A DNA stretch of 40,381 nt from a virus (IMGVR_UViG_3300021437_000047:1-40381); one strand, 5' to 3'. Shown: positions 1 through 9,051, numbered from the stretch's first letter. Notes: generated by a model not told the origin, from the letters alone. Made by a program: numbers and translations.

Positions 1-1
1 T

Positions 2-20
2 GGCGGGGCGTGGGGGCAAG
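2..20. repeat. cos: left cos end (19-bp terminal direct repeat)
   Basis: The 19 bases GGCGGGGCGTGGGGGCAAG are repeated exactly at the right end of the window. P2 has 19-nt cohesive ends that, as I recall, read GGCGAGGCGGGGAAAGCAC; length and purine-rich character agree. Position left of the portal-terminase operon is also as in P2. Base 1 (T) does not match the base before the right copy (A), so it may be a library or assembly residue. The read-out is a virion end whose overhang was filled in. Confidence 0.8.
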
Positions 21-86
21 CGCGGCGCGCGGGGGTCGCGAGCGGTCCTCGGGGGTCTCGGGGCCTGCTGGGGGTAGCAGGGCACG

Positions 87-117
87 GAAAAGGGGCCAGG
101 GATCGCCCCTGGCCCCT
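87..117 (-). terminator. rho-independent terminator of the leftward P-Q-methylase operon
   Basis: A perfect 11-bp stem (91-101 with 107-117) closes a 5-nt loop. On the minus strand the stem is followed by a short T run (TTTT then CC). It lies about 110 bp past the methylase stop and is the first strong terminator that leftward transcription meets before the cos end. Confidence 0.7.
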
Positions 118-227
118 CACTCTGTGCTTGACTGCCTATCTCCCGCTGGTAGACAGGGTGTGCCCTTCAAAACATAGATTTTGCGGGGCCTTTGGCATGT
201 CTGGGGCACAGCGTCAAAAACATCGCG

Positions 228-1049
228 TTACCGCGAAATTATAACCTCGCCCACGTTGCGGGCATTTTGCATGCCTCCGACCGAGTAGGTGACGCGCTCT
301 TCGTCGAAGGTGAAGCCGGCGAAGATCTCGCGGACCTCTGGCCGGTCGTTGAGCGAAAGCAGGAACCGCCCTTTGATCCCGCGCAGCTGCTGCGCCATCA
401 GCTCGAACTGGCCCCGGTCGAACAGGTCGCTGCCGTAATCACCTTCGCAGCCGAAATAGGGCGGATCGAGATAGAACAGCGTGCCCGGCCGATCGTAGCG
501 CGCAATGAAGTCGCTCCAGGGCAGGCGCTCGATCACCACGCCGGCCAGACGTTCATGCACGGCCTCGATCATCGGGCCGACCTTGGTCACGTCGAAGCGC
601 GATGCCGCCGCCGGATTGACGCCAAAGTTTCGCCCGGCGACCTTTCCGCCGAAGGCCAGGCGCTGCAGGTAGAGGAACCGGGCCGATCGCTGCAGATCGG
701 TCAGCGTCGAAGGATCCTGCCGCATCAACTTCTCGAAGCCGGCCCGGCTGCTGATCTGGAAGCGCAGCATGTCGAGGAAGGCCACGTAGTGGTTCTGCAC
801 CACGCGGAAGAAGGTGGCGACATCCTCGGACCAGTCATTGATCACTTCGGACCTCGGCCGCCGGTCGCGGCGCAGAAAAACGCCGCCCATGCCGACGAAG
901 ACCTCGGCATAGGTGACGTGATCGATCGCGTTGATTCGCTTGACCAGGCGACGGGAAAGGTTGCGCTTGCCGCCGATGTAGGGCGCCAGAGGCTTGACCG
1001 GATCGACCAGTTCGAAGGCTGGGGCGATTTCTGGATTTTGGGCATTCAT
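228..1049 (-). CDS. D12-class DNA N6-adenine methyltransferase (Dam-like)
   Basis: The 273-residue protein would methylate adenine in double-stranded DNA using S-adenosylmethionine. The N-terminal PYIGGKRN segment is the D12-class SAM-binding motif, EVFVGMGGVFL follows, and the catalytic motif is LDPPYFGCEGDYG near the C-terminal third. The chosen ATG has GGAG 9 nt upstream; an ATG at 1067 and a GTG at 1115 extend the same frame. It is the last gene of the leftward terminase-portal operon, so it is probably made late. It may protect phage DNA from host restriction. The target site cannot be read from the sequence. Confidence 0.88.
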   Translation of the reverse strand: MNAQNPEIAPAFELVDPVKPLAPYIGGKRNLSRRLVKRINAIDHVTYAEVFVGMGGVFLRRDRRPRSEVINDWSEDVATFFRVVQNHYVAFLDMLRFQISSRAGFEKLMRQDPSTLTDLQRSARFLYLQRLAFGGKVAGRNFGVNPAAASRFDVTKVGPMIEAVHERLAGVVIERLPWSDFIARYDRPGTLFYLDPPYFGCEGDYGSDLFDRGQFELMAQQLRGIKGRFLLSLNDRPEVREIFAGFTFDEERVTYSVGGMQNARNVGEVIISR

Positions 1050-1216
1050 TGCTCTGGACTCCGCCATGTGATTTCCGCACGAGTCACGCCCCCGGACGGG
1101 GAGGCGGGATGGCACCGATTCGGCGCCGAACGGTACATGGCGGGCCCAGACCGCCGGTTCGGGCTGTTAGCGCAGCCCAGCCCCCGCCTTTCAGCGGAGG
1201 AATTTCTCCACTTCGA

Positions 1217-2278
1217 TCAGGCGCCGGCCTTCGGCGCGCTTCCGGCCGAGGCCTTGGGCGTGAAGGGCTGGAATTGCACGGCCGGCAGGCCCAGCCAGTC
1301 GTTCACCTCCAGCATGCGCTGCTGGATCGGCTGGATTTCCTGCTCGAAGAAATTGTTCGCCGCATCGACCATGTTGCCGAAGCCGCCGGTGTTTTTCGGC
1401 ACCACGCCCAGCAGCTGGGGCGGCACGCGGTGGGCGGCCAGCACGTCGTCGCGGGTGACATCCTTGATGTTGAGGAACTCATCCTGCGCGCCCAGCGAGG
1501 CGATCGGCATCAGCTGCACGCCGTCCTTCTTCCCCTTCGGGATGTGCAGGTAGAGGTTGCGGAAATTGCCCGGCCCCTTGGCATCCTTCATCGCCTTGCG
1601 GATGGCGTCGCTATCGGTGGTGTTGAGCCCTTCCTCGCTGATGTAGAGGATGAAGCCCGCGTGGCTGCCGTTCTTGTAATACCGCCGGCGGAAGATCGTC
1701 GCCGCCTCGTTGAGCAGCCCGGCCTGCAGCGCCGAGAGGTATTCCGGCATGCCGTAGATTTCCTGAAGCGGATCCGGCTCGACCAGGTGATGCACCGAAC
1801 CGGGCTTGAATTCGAAGGCCTGCCCCAGCAGCAGGTTCGATCGGACAAACCAGAAGGCATCGGCATTGACGCCGACGCGGGTATAGGCAGCCGGCGAAGG
1901 CTTCAGCGCCAGCGGCCGGTTGGCCATGTTGTCGATGCGCTCCAGATAGGCATTGCCGAAGATCAGCCAGTCGAGCGCCCAGCGCGCAAAATCGGCATTG
2001 GTCAGCCAGCGCGACGGGATGAACGACTTGGCCAGCAGGTTGCGCTTCAGCAGCAGCGCGCTCTGGTGGTGCGACGACATCCGGTAGCAGCGCCCCAGCC
2101 CGATCATCGAGATCGGCGGTTCGTACCACTTCGAATTGTGCGTCGTCTCGAACATGTCGAAGATCTCGCGCCGATCGAGAACGGCCTCCGGATCGCCGAA
2201 GGTGAAGACCTCGGCCTTCGAAATCGCCGTGTCGGCGCCCGCGACCATCGCTTCGGCGGGAAGGTTGGCTTCGTTCAT
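1217..2278 (-). CDS. Q: portal protein (P2 gpQ family)
   Basis: This 353-residue protein forms the portal ring at the capsid vertex through which DNA is packaged and the tail attaches; P2 gpQ has 344 residues. Recognisable PBSX/P2 portal features include EVFTFGDPEAVLDRREI near the start, the YEPPIS segment, DWLIFGNAYLE and the C-terminal FEQEIQPIQQRMLEVNDWL helix. The ATG at 2278 almost touches the terminase stop (2280-2282) and has GGAG about 10 nt upstream. An upstream in-frame extension to 2407 lies inside the terminase gene and is rejected. Confidence 0.93.
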   Translation of the reverse strand: MNEANLPAEAMVAGADTAISKAEVFTFGDPEAVLDRREIFDMFETTHNSKWYEPPISMIGLGRCYRMSSHHQSALLLKRNLLAKSFIPSRWLTNADFARWALDWLIFGNAYLERIDNMANRPLALKPSPAAYTRVGVNADAFWFVRSNLLLGQAFEFKPGSVHHLVEPDPLQEIYGMPEYLSALQAGLLNEAATIFRRRYYKNGSHAGFILYISEEGLNTTDSDAIRKAMKDAKGPGNFRNLYLHIPKGKKDGVQLMPIASLGAQDEFLNIKDVTRDDVLAAHRVPPQLLGVVPKNTGGFGNMVDAANNFFEQEIQPIQQRMLEVNDWLGLPAVQFQPFTPKASAGSAPKAGA

Positions 2279-2279
2279 T

Positions 2280-4160
2280 TCAGCAAAGCTCCACAGTGGA
2301 GCCGCCACCCAGCGGCTCGGTGATATCGAGGGGTTCGAAGAACAGGGCGTGCATGATCGCCCAGGCCAGATCGGCGTGGCCGGTGCCGCCGGAACGACTG
2401 GCGACATAGGTCACCTGGGTACCGCCCTTGGTGATTTCCGGGCGGATCGCCATGAAGCTCTGCATCACGTCCAGCCACCCGGCGTCGAATTCCAGACGGC
2501 CGCTGGAAATGACGTTCTTCGCCTTCAGCACCAGCGCGGTCTTGGTCTGGACCGAGTAATTGTAGGCCTCGGCCATAGGGAAGAATTTGCAGACCAGCTG
2601 GTAAACCGCCTTGCCGACGCCGGTGGTGTCGATGCCGATCTTGCGGACATCGTACTTGGCGCACATCGCCTTGATCGCATCGGACTGGCCGGCGAAATCG
2701 AGGCCCTTGAGGCGCTGCTTTTCCAGCACGCGAAACTTGCCGCCGATCTTCGATGGCGGCGCCAGGGCGACCAGCGCGGCATCGTCGCCGGTGCCGCTTT
2801 CGCTGGCGTTCGGATCGTAGCCCAGCCAGACCTCGCCCTTGTAGGGGCACGGATCGTAGGGCTGGAAATCGCGCCACACGTCCCAGCTGTCGACGCCGCA
2901 TTTGCGCATCATGGCAAAGGGGAACATCGACTGGCTGTCATCGAGGAAGACGCAGCGGAACAGGTTGTCGAATTCGTCGAGCGAATATTCGAGCTGCAAC
3001 TCTTCCACGTCGACCAGGTCAAAGCCCTTGGCGACGGCATCGAACACTGTGACGATCTGCCGCCAGATGCCATCCGGGCCGAGCACGCCGTTCTTCAGCG
3101 CATCGTGGGTCACGTCGATCGAGACGCGGTCACCCTTGGCCCGGCGCCGGTTGAAGCGATCGCCGCACCACATCGGATAGGCTTCGTGGGCCAGCGTGCT
3201 GGGCGTCGAAAACAGCGTGCGGGTGTAGATCTTGTGCGTCGCCATGGCCGAGGCGACCTTGAACAGCTCCTCGAAGCCGTAGATCCAGAAGCACTCATCG
3301 ATGATCACGTCGCCGTGATAGCCCTGCGCCGTGCGGTAATTGGTGCCGAGGAATGACAGCTCGACCGGCTCCAGCGCCTGCTCTTCCTCGCCGTCCTCAT
3401 TTTCGTCGCCGCCGCCGCGCTGGATGACGATCGGGTCACCCTTCAGCGTCACGTCGCAGACCCGCTGCACCCACTGGACGATGTAATTGCGGAAGATGTT
3501 GGCCTGCGCCCGGCTGGCCGAAAGGAAGATCTGGTTCTTGCCATCTTCCAGCGCCACCAGCAGCCGCTCGCGGGCGAAGTACCAGGTCGCGCCGATCTGG
3601 CGGCTCTTGATGATCAGCCGGGTGCGCAGGCTGGTGCTCGATCGCCAGTCGGTCTGGTGCGCGAACAGGCTTTCCTCGAAATCGGCGCGCAGCTTTTCGA
3701 CCATCGCCGCGGTGATGCGGTTCTTGGCCTTTTCCTTCTTCTCCGCCGTGGCCTTGCCAGCCTTCGATCGGTTCGGATTGAGATCGGCCTCGTTGCCGCT
3801 GCCCAGGTATTTCCGCCGCCGGTCGCAGCGCTCCAGCTGGCGGCCGATCATGTCGATTTCCTTGAAATCGTGGCCGCTCTTCTTTTCCTTGCCGACCAGG
3901 GCGATGTAGCGGGCCGTCACCGCATCCTCGGCGCGCTCCAGCGGGCTGGCCTGATCCCACTTGCCGCGCACCTTCCAGCTGGCGACGGTCGAATAGGGCA
4001 GCGCCAGCTCCTCGGCGATCTGGGTCAGCGACCAGCCTTGCCAGTACAGCGAGCGGGCGCGCATCCGCTCTCCGGCGACGCGCGGCAGGCACGTCGCCCC
4101 CTGCGCTTCGGGCGCATCGCTGCCGGTGTCTTCCGGTTCGTCTGGGTCTGCATCGAGCAT
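2280..4160 (-). CDS. P: terminase large subunit, ATPase (P2 gpP family)
   Basis: The 626-residue motor cuts at cos and pumps DNA into the prohead. An HTH lies at residues about 44-63 (SLTQIAEELALPYSTVASWK). The Walker A-like segment KSRQIGAT is at 185-192 and the Walker B VIIDE at 285-289. The C-terminal nuclease domain shows GYDPNASESG, GIDTTGVGK and HADLAWAIMHA. An acidic insert (GDENEDGEEE) at about 251-260 precedes Walker B. P2 gpP is about 590 residues. The ATG has no clear Shine-Dalgarno and lies 57 bp from the centre of the late operator at 4206-4228. Confidence 0.95.
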   Translation of the reverse strand: MLDADPDEPEDTGSDAPEAQGATCLPRVAGERMRARSLYWQGWSLTQIAEELALPYSTVASWKVRGKWDQASPLERAEDAVTARYIALVGKEKKSGHDFKEIDMIGRQLERCDRRRKYLGSGNEADLNPNRSKAGKATAEKKEKAKNRITAAMVEKLRADFEESLFAHQTDWRSSTSLRTRLIIKSRQIGATWYFARERLLVALEDGKNQIFLSASRAQANIFRNYIVQWVQRVCDVTLKGDPIVIQRGGGDENEDGEEEQALEPVELSFLGTNYRTAQGYHGDVIIDECFWIYGFEELFKVASAMATHKIYTRTLFSTPSTLAHEAYPMWCGDRFNRRRAKGDRVSIDVTHDALKNGVLGPDGIWRQIVTVFDAVAKGFDLVDVEELQLEYSLDEFDNLFRCVFLDDSQSMFPFAMMRKCGVDSWDVWRDFQPYDPCPYKGEVWLGYDPNASESGTGDDAALVALAPPSKIGGKFRVLEKQRLKGLDFAGQSDAIKAMCAKYDVRKIGIDTTGVGKAVYQLVCKFFPMAEAYNYSVQTKTALVLKAKNVISSGRLEFDAGWLDVMQSFMAIRPEITKGGTQVTYVASRSGGTGHADLAWAIMHALFFEPLDITEPLGGGSTVELC

Positions 4161-4205
4161 TGCCGCAGGCTATGGACCCTCGCCGCCGCTGCCTAAGCCC
4201 CGCCC

Positions 4206-4228
4206 GTTGTAAGCCGGCACGATACAAC
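4206..4228. promoter_or_regulatory. late operator 1, Ogr-type dyad between P and O
   Basis: The dyad GTTGTA-N11-TACAAC sits in the divergent P/O intergenic region. P2 Ogr and P4 Delta bind a TGT-N12-ACA dyad centred near -55 of late promoters; here the spacing is TGT-N13-ACA. Near-identical copies lie at 18866-18888 and 14058-14080, also upstream of late operons. The centre (4217) is 57 bp from the P start codon and 118 bp from the O start codon. Confidence 0.72.
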
Positions 4229-4334
4229 GCGCCCGCGTTGCCAATTGCCGGCCCGTCCCGTCCTTTCCCGATCGTCAGTCGACCCTCTGCACCGCCCGGC
4301 GGGATGACGTACCAGGATCAGCACGGAGCAAATC

Positions 4335-5228
4335 ATGCCCAAGACCCGTTTTTTCCGCGTTGCCGTCGAAGGCGCAACCATCGATGGCCGCACGCTTGAT
4401 GCCAAGACGCTCCAGGAGATGGCCGATACCTACAACCCGGCCACCTACGGCGCACGGGTCAACCTCGAACACATCCGCGGCGTGACGCCCGATGGCCCGT
4501 TCCAGGCCTACGGCGATGTCCTCGCCGTCAAGACCGAGACCATCGAACTGCCTATCGGCGGCAAGACCGAAAAGCGCCTGGCGCTCTTCGCCGAGCTGGA
4601 TGCCTTCGATCCGCTGATCGCGATGAACAAGAAGCGCCAGAAGGTCTATTCCTCGATCGAGATCCAGCCCAACTTCGCGAACACCGGCAAGGCCTATCTC
4701 GCTGGCCTCGCCGTCACCGACAGCCCGGCCTCGCTCGGCACCGAAATGCTGCAGTTCCGCACCAAGATGGGCGCGGACAAGGCCGCATCGCCGCTCGCCC
4801 TCGATCCCACCCACCTGTTCACCGCCCCGGTTGAGACCGAGATCGAAATGGTTGTCGAAGCCCCGGCCGCCAGTGCCGAGGCCGGCGCCTTCGCCGCGAT
4901 CAAGGCCTTCTTCGACAAGTTCTCCGGCGTGGCGCCGCTGGCCGCTCCGGCTCCGGCCGCACCGGCTGCTCCGGCGATTGCCGAACCGGCTCCCGGCGCT
5001 GCTGCCCCGGCCGTGGGCGATCAGGCCTCCTTCGCCGCGCTCGCCGCGATGATGGGCCAGTTCACCAGCACGGTGCAGGCCTTCGTCACCAAGTCCGAGA
5101 CCGACGCCGCTGCCCTGCGCAGTGAAATGGCCGCGCTCAAGACCTCGATCGACAACACCCCGGCCGCCGGCTTCACCCAGCGCCCTGCTGCCACCGGCGG
5201 AGAAATCGTCGCCCGCACCGACTGCTGA
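4335..5228 (+). CDS. O: capsid scaffold and maturation protease (P2 gpO family)
   Basis: The 297-residue protein should act as a self-cleaving serine protease and internal scaffold during prohead assembly. Candidate catalytic residues match the P2 gpO triad in order and spacing: D17, H46 (NLEHIRG) and S106 or S107 (KVYSSIEI). After residue about 190 comes an Ala/Pro-rich linker and then a helical tail, which fits the scaffold part. GGAG lies 6 nt before the ATG, so unlike its divergent neighbour P this gene has a normal leader. Confidence 0.92.
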   Translation: MPKTRFFRVAVEGATIDGRTLDAKTLQEMADTYNPATYGARVNLEHIRGVTPDGPFQAYGDVLAVKTETIELPIGGKTEKRLALFAELDAFDPLIAMNKKRQKVYSSIEIQPNFANTGKAYLAGLAVTDSPASLGTEMLQFRTKMGADKAASPLALDPTHLFTAPVETEIEMVVEAPAASAEAGAFAAIKAFFDKFSGVAPLAAPAPAAPAAPAIAEPAPGAAAPAVGDQASFAALAAMMGQFTSTVQAFVTKSETDAAALRSEMAALKTSIDNTPAAGFTQRPAATGGEIVARTDC

Positions 5229-5295
5229 TCCTGCCTGACCCCGCCCCATCGTCCGCCTGCCCTGATTTCAGTTTCCGTCTCTAAGGACACCTCCG

Positions 5296-6426
5296 ATGCG
5301 CAACGAAACCCGTATCCTCTTCAACGCCTACGTCAGCCGGATCGCGCTCCTGAACGGCGTTTCTGATGCCACTTCCAAGTTCTCGGTCGATCCGGTTGTC
5401 GAGCAGCGCCTCGAACAGAAGATGACCGAATCGTCGGAGTTTCTCCAGGCGATCAACGTCACTGGCGTCGTCGATCAGACGGCGCAGACGCTTGGCCTCG
5501 GCACCACGCGCACCATGGCCGGTCGTACCGACACCTCGGGTGGCACCAAGCGCAACCCGGGGGATCCCACCGGAAATTCCGAGACCAACACCTATTTGTG
5601 CCTCAAGACGGACTTCGACTGGTCGCGCCGTTATGCCCTGATGGATGCATGGCGCCACAAGCCCGACTTTGAGCTGCTGCTGCGCGATGCCATCGTGAAG
5701 CAGCAGGCGCTCGATCGCATCATGATCGGCTTCAACGGCACTTCGGCTGCCGCCACCACTGATCGCACCGCCAACCCGCTGCTGCAGGACGTGAACATTG
5801 GCTGGCTGGAAAAGATCCGCACCCACGCCCCGGCGCAGGTGTTCGATGACGGCAACCTGACCGTTAAGACCAATGGCACCAACAATGCCGCGCTCAAGGC
5901 GATCTACATCAAGCCCGGCGTGGAACTGTTCGACGCCAATGCGGCCTACAACGCCACTGGCGGTTCGGCCCATGCGGCTGCCGATTACAGCTCGCTCGAC
6001 GCCCTGGTGCTGGATGCCAAGCGGATGCTGCCGGAATGGCATCGCGGCAACACCAAGCTGGTGGTCGTGGTTGGCCACGATCTGGTCGATGACAAGTATT
6101 TCACCATCGCCCAGCAGACCGGCGCCACTGCGACGGAAGTGGAAGCCACCGACCGCATCCTGCGCTCGGACAAGCAGATCGGCGGCCTGCCCGCGGTGCG
6201 CGTGTCGTTCTTCCCGTCCGATGCCCTGCTGATCACCACGCTCGACAACCTCTCTATCTACTATCAGGAAGGCACCCGCCGCCGCTACCTGAAGGATGAG
6301 CCGGAACTTGACCGGGTCGCCAACTATGAGAGCGTCAACGAAGCCTACGTCGTCGAAGATTACGGCCTTGTGGCCCTGGTCGAGAATGTCGTCATCGGCG
6401 CCGCGCCGGCCCGCCCGGCACCGTAA
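5296..6426 (+). CDS. N: major capsid protein (P2 gpN family)
   Basis: This 376-residue protein is the HK97-fold shell subunit; P2 gpN has 357 residues. Family features include the N-terminal MRNETRILFNAYVSRIALLN, the FDWSRRYALMDAWRHKPDF segment, the LMDAWRHK-to-DRIMIGFNGTSAA stretch and a C-terminal VENVVIG strand. It follows O by 67 bp and is followed by a strong hairpin at 6448-6471. P2 gpN is trimmed by gpO at its N-terminus; the same is inferred here. Confidence 0.95.
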   Translation: MRNETRILFNAYVSRIALLNGVSDATSKFSVDPVVEQRLEQKMTESSEFLQAINVTGVVDQTAQTLGLGTTRTMAGRTDTSGGTKRNPGDPTGNSETNTYLCLKTDFDWSRRYALMDAWRHKPDFELLLRDAIVKQQALDRIMIGFNGTSAAATTDRTANPLLQDVNIGWLEKIRTHAPAQVFDDGNLTVKTNGTNNAALKAIYIKPGVELFDANAAYNATGGSAHAAADYSSLDALVLDAKRMLPEWHRGNTKLVVVVGHDLVDDKYFTIAQQTGATATEVEATDRILRSDKQIGGLPAVRVSFFPSDALLITTLDNLSIYYQEGTRRRYLKDEPELDRVANYESVNEAYVVEDYGLVALVENVVIGAAPARPAP

Positions 6427-6447
6427 GCCGACTGCCAATCCGAAAGA

Positions 6448-6471
6448 GTGGGGGGCTGATCGGCCCCCCAC
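6448..6471 (+). other. GC-rich intercistronic hairpin after N
   Basis: GTGGGGGGC pairs perfectly with GCCCCCCAC across a 6-nt loop in the 75-bp N-M gap. There is no T run, so it is more likely an mRNA-stabilising or partial-termination element than a full terminator. Similar hairpins follow FI and FII. Confidence 0.55.
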
Positions 6472-6501
6472 CTTGATAACCCGCCAATCAGGATATCAGC
6501 C

Positions 6502-7239
6502 ATGGTCTACAGCCCCGCCCTTGCCCATCGCCAGCGCAAGCTCGCCGCCAGCCTCACCGGCACTGCCGCCCCCGCAAAGGGCGCCGCGCCCATGCCGGAG
6601 ACCGGCGCCGTCGCCGGCGAATATGCCAATCTGCTGATGGCCCTCGGGCAGGACCTGCGCCGGCTCCACGATATCCAGTCGGTCGAAAAGAAGATCGAGA
6701 CCAAGCGCGGCATGATTGCCGCCTATCTGCCGTGGATCGAAGGCGCGCTGGAATCCGATGCCGGCACCCAGGATGAGATCGTCTCGACCATGCTGGTCTG
6801 GGCCATCGACATCGCCGACTGGGCGCTCGCCCTGCGCCTCGCCGCCTACGTTCTCGAGCATGGCATCGCCCTGCCCGAACGTTACAAGCGCCAGCCCGCC
6901 GTGCTGGTGGCCGAGGAAATGGCCGAAGCCGGCCTCGGCAAGACCCCGAACATCCCGCTCGAATCGCTGACCGAGGTTGCCTCGCTCACCGCCGCTGCCG
7001 ACATGCCCGATCAGGTCCGCGCCAAGCTGGCCAAGGCCACCGGCATCGCGCTGAAGGCCAAGGCCGACGCATTCGACCCCACCGCCGAGAGCGCCGTCGC
7101 CGGCGGCAAGTCCGCCCTGCTCGACGCCGCCCTCGCCCAGCTGACCCGCGCGCTCGATCTCGACAAGACCTGCGGTGTCAAGAAGATCATCGAAGGCCTT
7201 GAACGCGAGCGGAAAAAGCTGGCGGAAGAGAAGCCTTAA
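6502..7239 (+). CDS. M: terminase small subunit (P2 gpM family)
   Basis: The 245-residue protein is the DNA-recognition subunit that partners the P ATPase at cos; P2 gpM has 247 residues. Recognisable family segments are SPALAHRQRKLAA at the N-terminus, IETKRGMIAAYLPWIEGAL in the middle, and DWALALRLAAYVLEHG. AGGA precedes the ATG. Its place between N and L is as in P2. Confidence 0.92.
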   Translation: MVYSPALAHRQRKLAASLTGTAAPAKGAAPMPETGAVAGEYANLLMALGQDLRRLHDIQSVEKKIETKRGMIAAYLPWIEGALESDAGTQDEIVSTMLVWAIDIADWALALRLAAYVLEHGIALPERYKRQPAVLVAEEMAEAGLGKTPNIPLESLTEVASLTAAADMPDQVRAKLAKATGIALKAKADAFDPTAESAVAGGKSALLDAALAQLTRALDLDKTCGVKKIIEGLERERKKLAEEKP

Positions 7240-7334
7240 TAGAGCTGCGCCACCCGCGCCGGGGGGCGGGAATGGACCGGAGCCGCAAGCGAAGGCCCTG
7301 AACCTCACCCCCCACATTTTGAGGAGCCGGTTTG

Positions 7335-7811
7335 ATGTCATCGCTGATCGCCGTGCCGCCCGCGCCCCAGTCGCCGGAAAACACGGTTGTCGCGGCAGAT
7401 GGCTGGTATCCCGAGATCGACTGCAACGAGACCCGCAACGTCCTGCGCCTGGGCGACGTGATCACCCACGATCGCCTGGTCGAGGCCCTGCGCGGCGGCA
7501 TGCTCGCCATCTCCGGTGAACTGCGCGACTGGCGGCAGGTGCAGGAAGCCGCCGGCAAGACCTCGCTCGACGATGTCGCCCCGGAAGAATCGGTCGATGG
7601 CCTCACCCGCCTGCGCCTGCTCTGGATCCGCGCCGTGCGCTATGCCGCCGCTGCCGAGCTGGCCGAAACCCACCGCGACATCACGGCCACCACCGAAGGC
7701 CAGATCCGCGCCGACGCCCAGGTGCAGACCGCCGCCGATTTCCGCCGCCAGATGACCTGGGCCGTGCGCGACATCCTCGGCACAAGCCGCACTGCGGTGG
7801 AGCTGATCTGA
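7335..7811 (+). CDS. L: head completion/stabilisation protein (P2 gpL family)
   Basis: This 158-residue protein seals the filled head at the portal connector. The family signature DGWYPEIDCNETRNVLRLG is near the N-terminus and an all-helical RLRLLWIRAVRYAAAAELAE region follows. GAGGAG lies 8 nt before the ATG; the TTG one codon upstream is not needed. Its stop overlaps the start of X (TGATG). Confidence 0.9.
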   Translation: MSSLIAVPPAPQSPENTVVAADGWYPEIDCNETRNVLRLGDVITHDRLVEALRGGMLAISGELRDWRQVQEAAGKTSLDDVAPEESVDGLTRLRLLWIRAVRYAAAAELAETHRDITATTEGQIRADAQVQTAADFRRQMTWAVRDILGTSRTAVELI

Positions 7812-8020
7812 TGCAGGTTTCCGCCCTCCAGGGCGACACGCTCGATCTGATCTGCTGGCGCCACCTTGGCGCCACGGCGGAGGTCACCGAGCAGGCCCTC
7901 GAACTCAACCGCGATCTCGCTGCCCTTGGCCCGGTGCTGCCCGAAGGCCGCATCGTGATCCTGCCCGACGCCGCCCCCGCCGCCTCTGCCACCCGCGAAA
8001 CTGTGAACCTGTGGGATTGA
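7811..8020 (+). CDS. X: tail protein X (LysM-like)
   Basis: The 69-residue protein matches P2 gpX (67 residues), a small LysM-like tail component. The pattern runs GDTLDLICWRHLG, then the LELNRDLAALGPVLPEG loop, then the strand RIVILPD. It is translationally coupled to L. Confidence 0.88.
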   Translation: MQVSALQGDTLDLICWRHLGATAEVTEQALELNRDLAALGPVLPEGRIVILPDAAPAASATRETVNLWD

Positions 8021-8022
8021 CG

Positions 8023-8430
8023 ATGGAAGATCCGAACGACTGGCGTGCATTCTTCTTCTGGTGGGCAGCGGCGCTGTTCTCCAGCACCGTCGTCGTCGTC
8101 GCGCGGCTTGGCCTGAAACTTTACGGCGAGGCTGCCGATCCGCCGGCCGACCCCATCATGGCCAGCCACTGGGAACGCCGCCGCCGCTGGCTGGCGATCT
8201 CGGAAATCTCCGCGCTGCCGGCCTTTGCGACCGTTTCTGTCGTGCTGGTCAGCTATTATCACCTCGATCCGGTGGCCGGCGTGCTGATCGCCATGGCCCA
8301 GGGCTTCATCGGCTTCCCCCTGCTGCTCGATGGCGCCGCCTGGCTGTTCCGCCGCCGCATCGGCATGGTCGCCGCCGCTCCGCCCGCACCACCGGGGAGC
8401 GACGCCCAGGGAGGGCCTTCCGGTGCTTGA
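8023..8430 (+). CDS. membrane protein, candidate holin
   Basis: This 135-residue protein has three likely membrane segments: about 11-33 (FFFWWAAALFSSTVVVVARL), 58-78 (ALPAFATVSVVLVSYY) and 86-112 (AGVLIAMAQGFIGFPLLLDG). It occupies the place of the P2 holin gene Y, between X and R. The location and topology suggest a holin that would time release of the amidase at 13583-14014, but no family motif was recognised. Confidence 0.6.
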   Translation: MEDPNDWRAFFFWWAAALFSSTVVVVARLGLKLYGEAADPPADPIMASHWERRRRWLAISEISALPAFATVSVVLVSYYHLDPVAGVLIAMAQGFIGFPLLLDGAAWLFRRRIGMVAAAPPAPPGSDAQGGPSGA

Positions 8431-8569
8431 GAAAATCATCATCGGCGCAACCCTGATCAGCCTGCTGGTGACGGTCCCGGCGATGGCGAAGGCCGGCTAT
8501 CACGCCTTCAAGATCGAGTGGAACCGCCAGCACGGCCGCCCCTCCGAACCTGATCGGCCCGCCCCATGA
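8423..8569 (+). CDS. small single-span membrane protein
   Basis: A GTG start, preceded by a strong GGGAGGG, overlaps the end of the upstream gene. The 48-residue product begins with a hydrophobic helix (IIIGATLISLLVTVPAM) and ends in a charged tail. It lies where P2 carries its lysis accessory genes, so a holin partner, antiholin or pinholin role is plausible but unproven. Its stop overlaps the start of R. Confidence 0.55.
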   Translation: MLEKIIIGATLISLLVTVPAMAKAGYHAFKIEWNRQHGRPSEPDRPAP

Positions 8570-9051
8570 ACAAGCACGATTCCCTCCGCGCGGCCATCGT
8601 CGCACTGGCGCCCGATCTCGCCCGCGATCCCGACAACCTGCGGATGTGGATCGACAAGGGCAAGGTGCGCTGCACCCAGACCCCATCGCTCAATTTCTTC
8701 TACGAGTACAAGCTCAGCGTGCTGCTGGTCGATTTCACCGGCCACCCCTCGGTGGTCTGCCTTGCGATCAATGAATGGCTGCGCGCCAACCAGCCCGATC
8801 TGCTGCGCCCCGATCGCGAAGCCGGCTACACCTTCGAGGCCGACATCGTCGACAGCCGCACCTTCGATCTGCTGTTCGAGCTGGATCTGACCGAGACTGC
8901 CATCGTCACCCCACGCCAGGGCGGCGGGTGGAACATCGATCACCCGGGTGAGCCGGTGCCGCTGCTGCCCGACGATCTGCCGCTGGCGGGCGGAGCAACA
9001 CTGCAACAGGGCTGGGTGCCCGGCGCGGAGCTGGTGCCCGATCCGCAATAG
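8566..9051 (+). CDS. R: tail completion protein R
   Basis: The 161-residue protein matches P2 gpR (155 residues), which acts at the head-proximal end of the tail. Features are the FFYEYKLSVLLVDFTGHP segment, the LAINEWLRANQPDLL helix and the FEADIVDSRTFDLLFELDL strands. Start overlaps the preceding stop; S follows 12 bp later, the same pairing as in P2. Confidence 0.9.
   Translation: MNKHDSLRAAIVALAPDLARDPDNLRMWIDKGKVRCTQTPSLNFFYEYKLSVLLVDFTGHPSVVCLAINEWLRANQPDLLRPDREAGYTFEADIVDSRTFDLLFELDLTETAIVTPRQGGGWNIDHPGEPVPLLPDDLPLAGGATLQQGWVPGAELVPDPQ

Noticed and set aside
192-2323. Long plus-strand open frames (453 and 424 codons) opposite the methylase and portal genes
   Set aside because: They are antisense shadows of clear D12 methylase and portal coding sequences in GC-rich DNA and contain no recognisable domain.
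4275-5249. 324-codon minus-strand frame opposite gene O
   Set aside because: Gly/Asp/Arg-rich shadow translation of the scaffold gene, which has strong family motifs on the plus strand.
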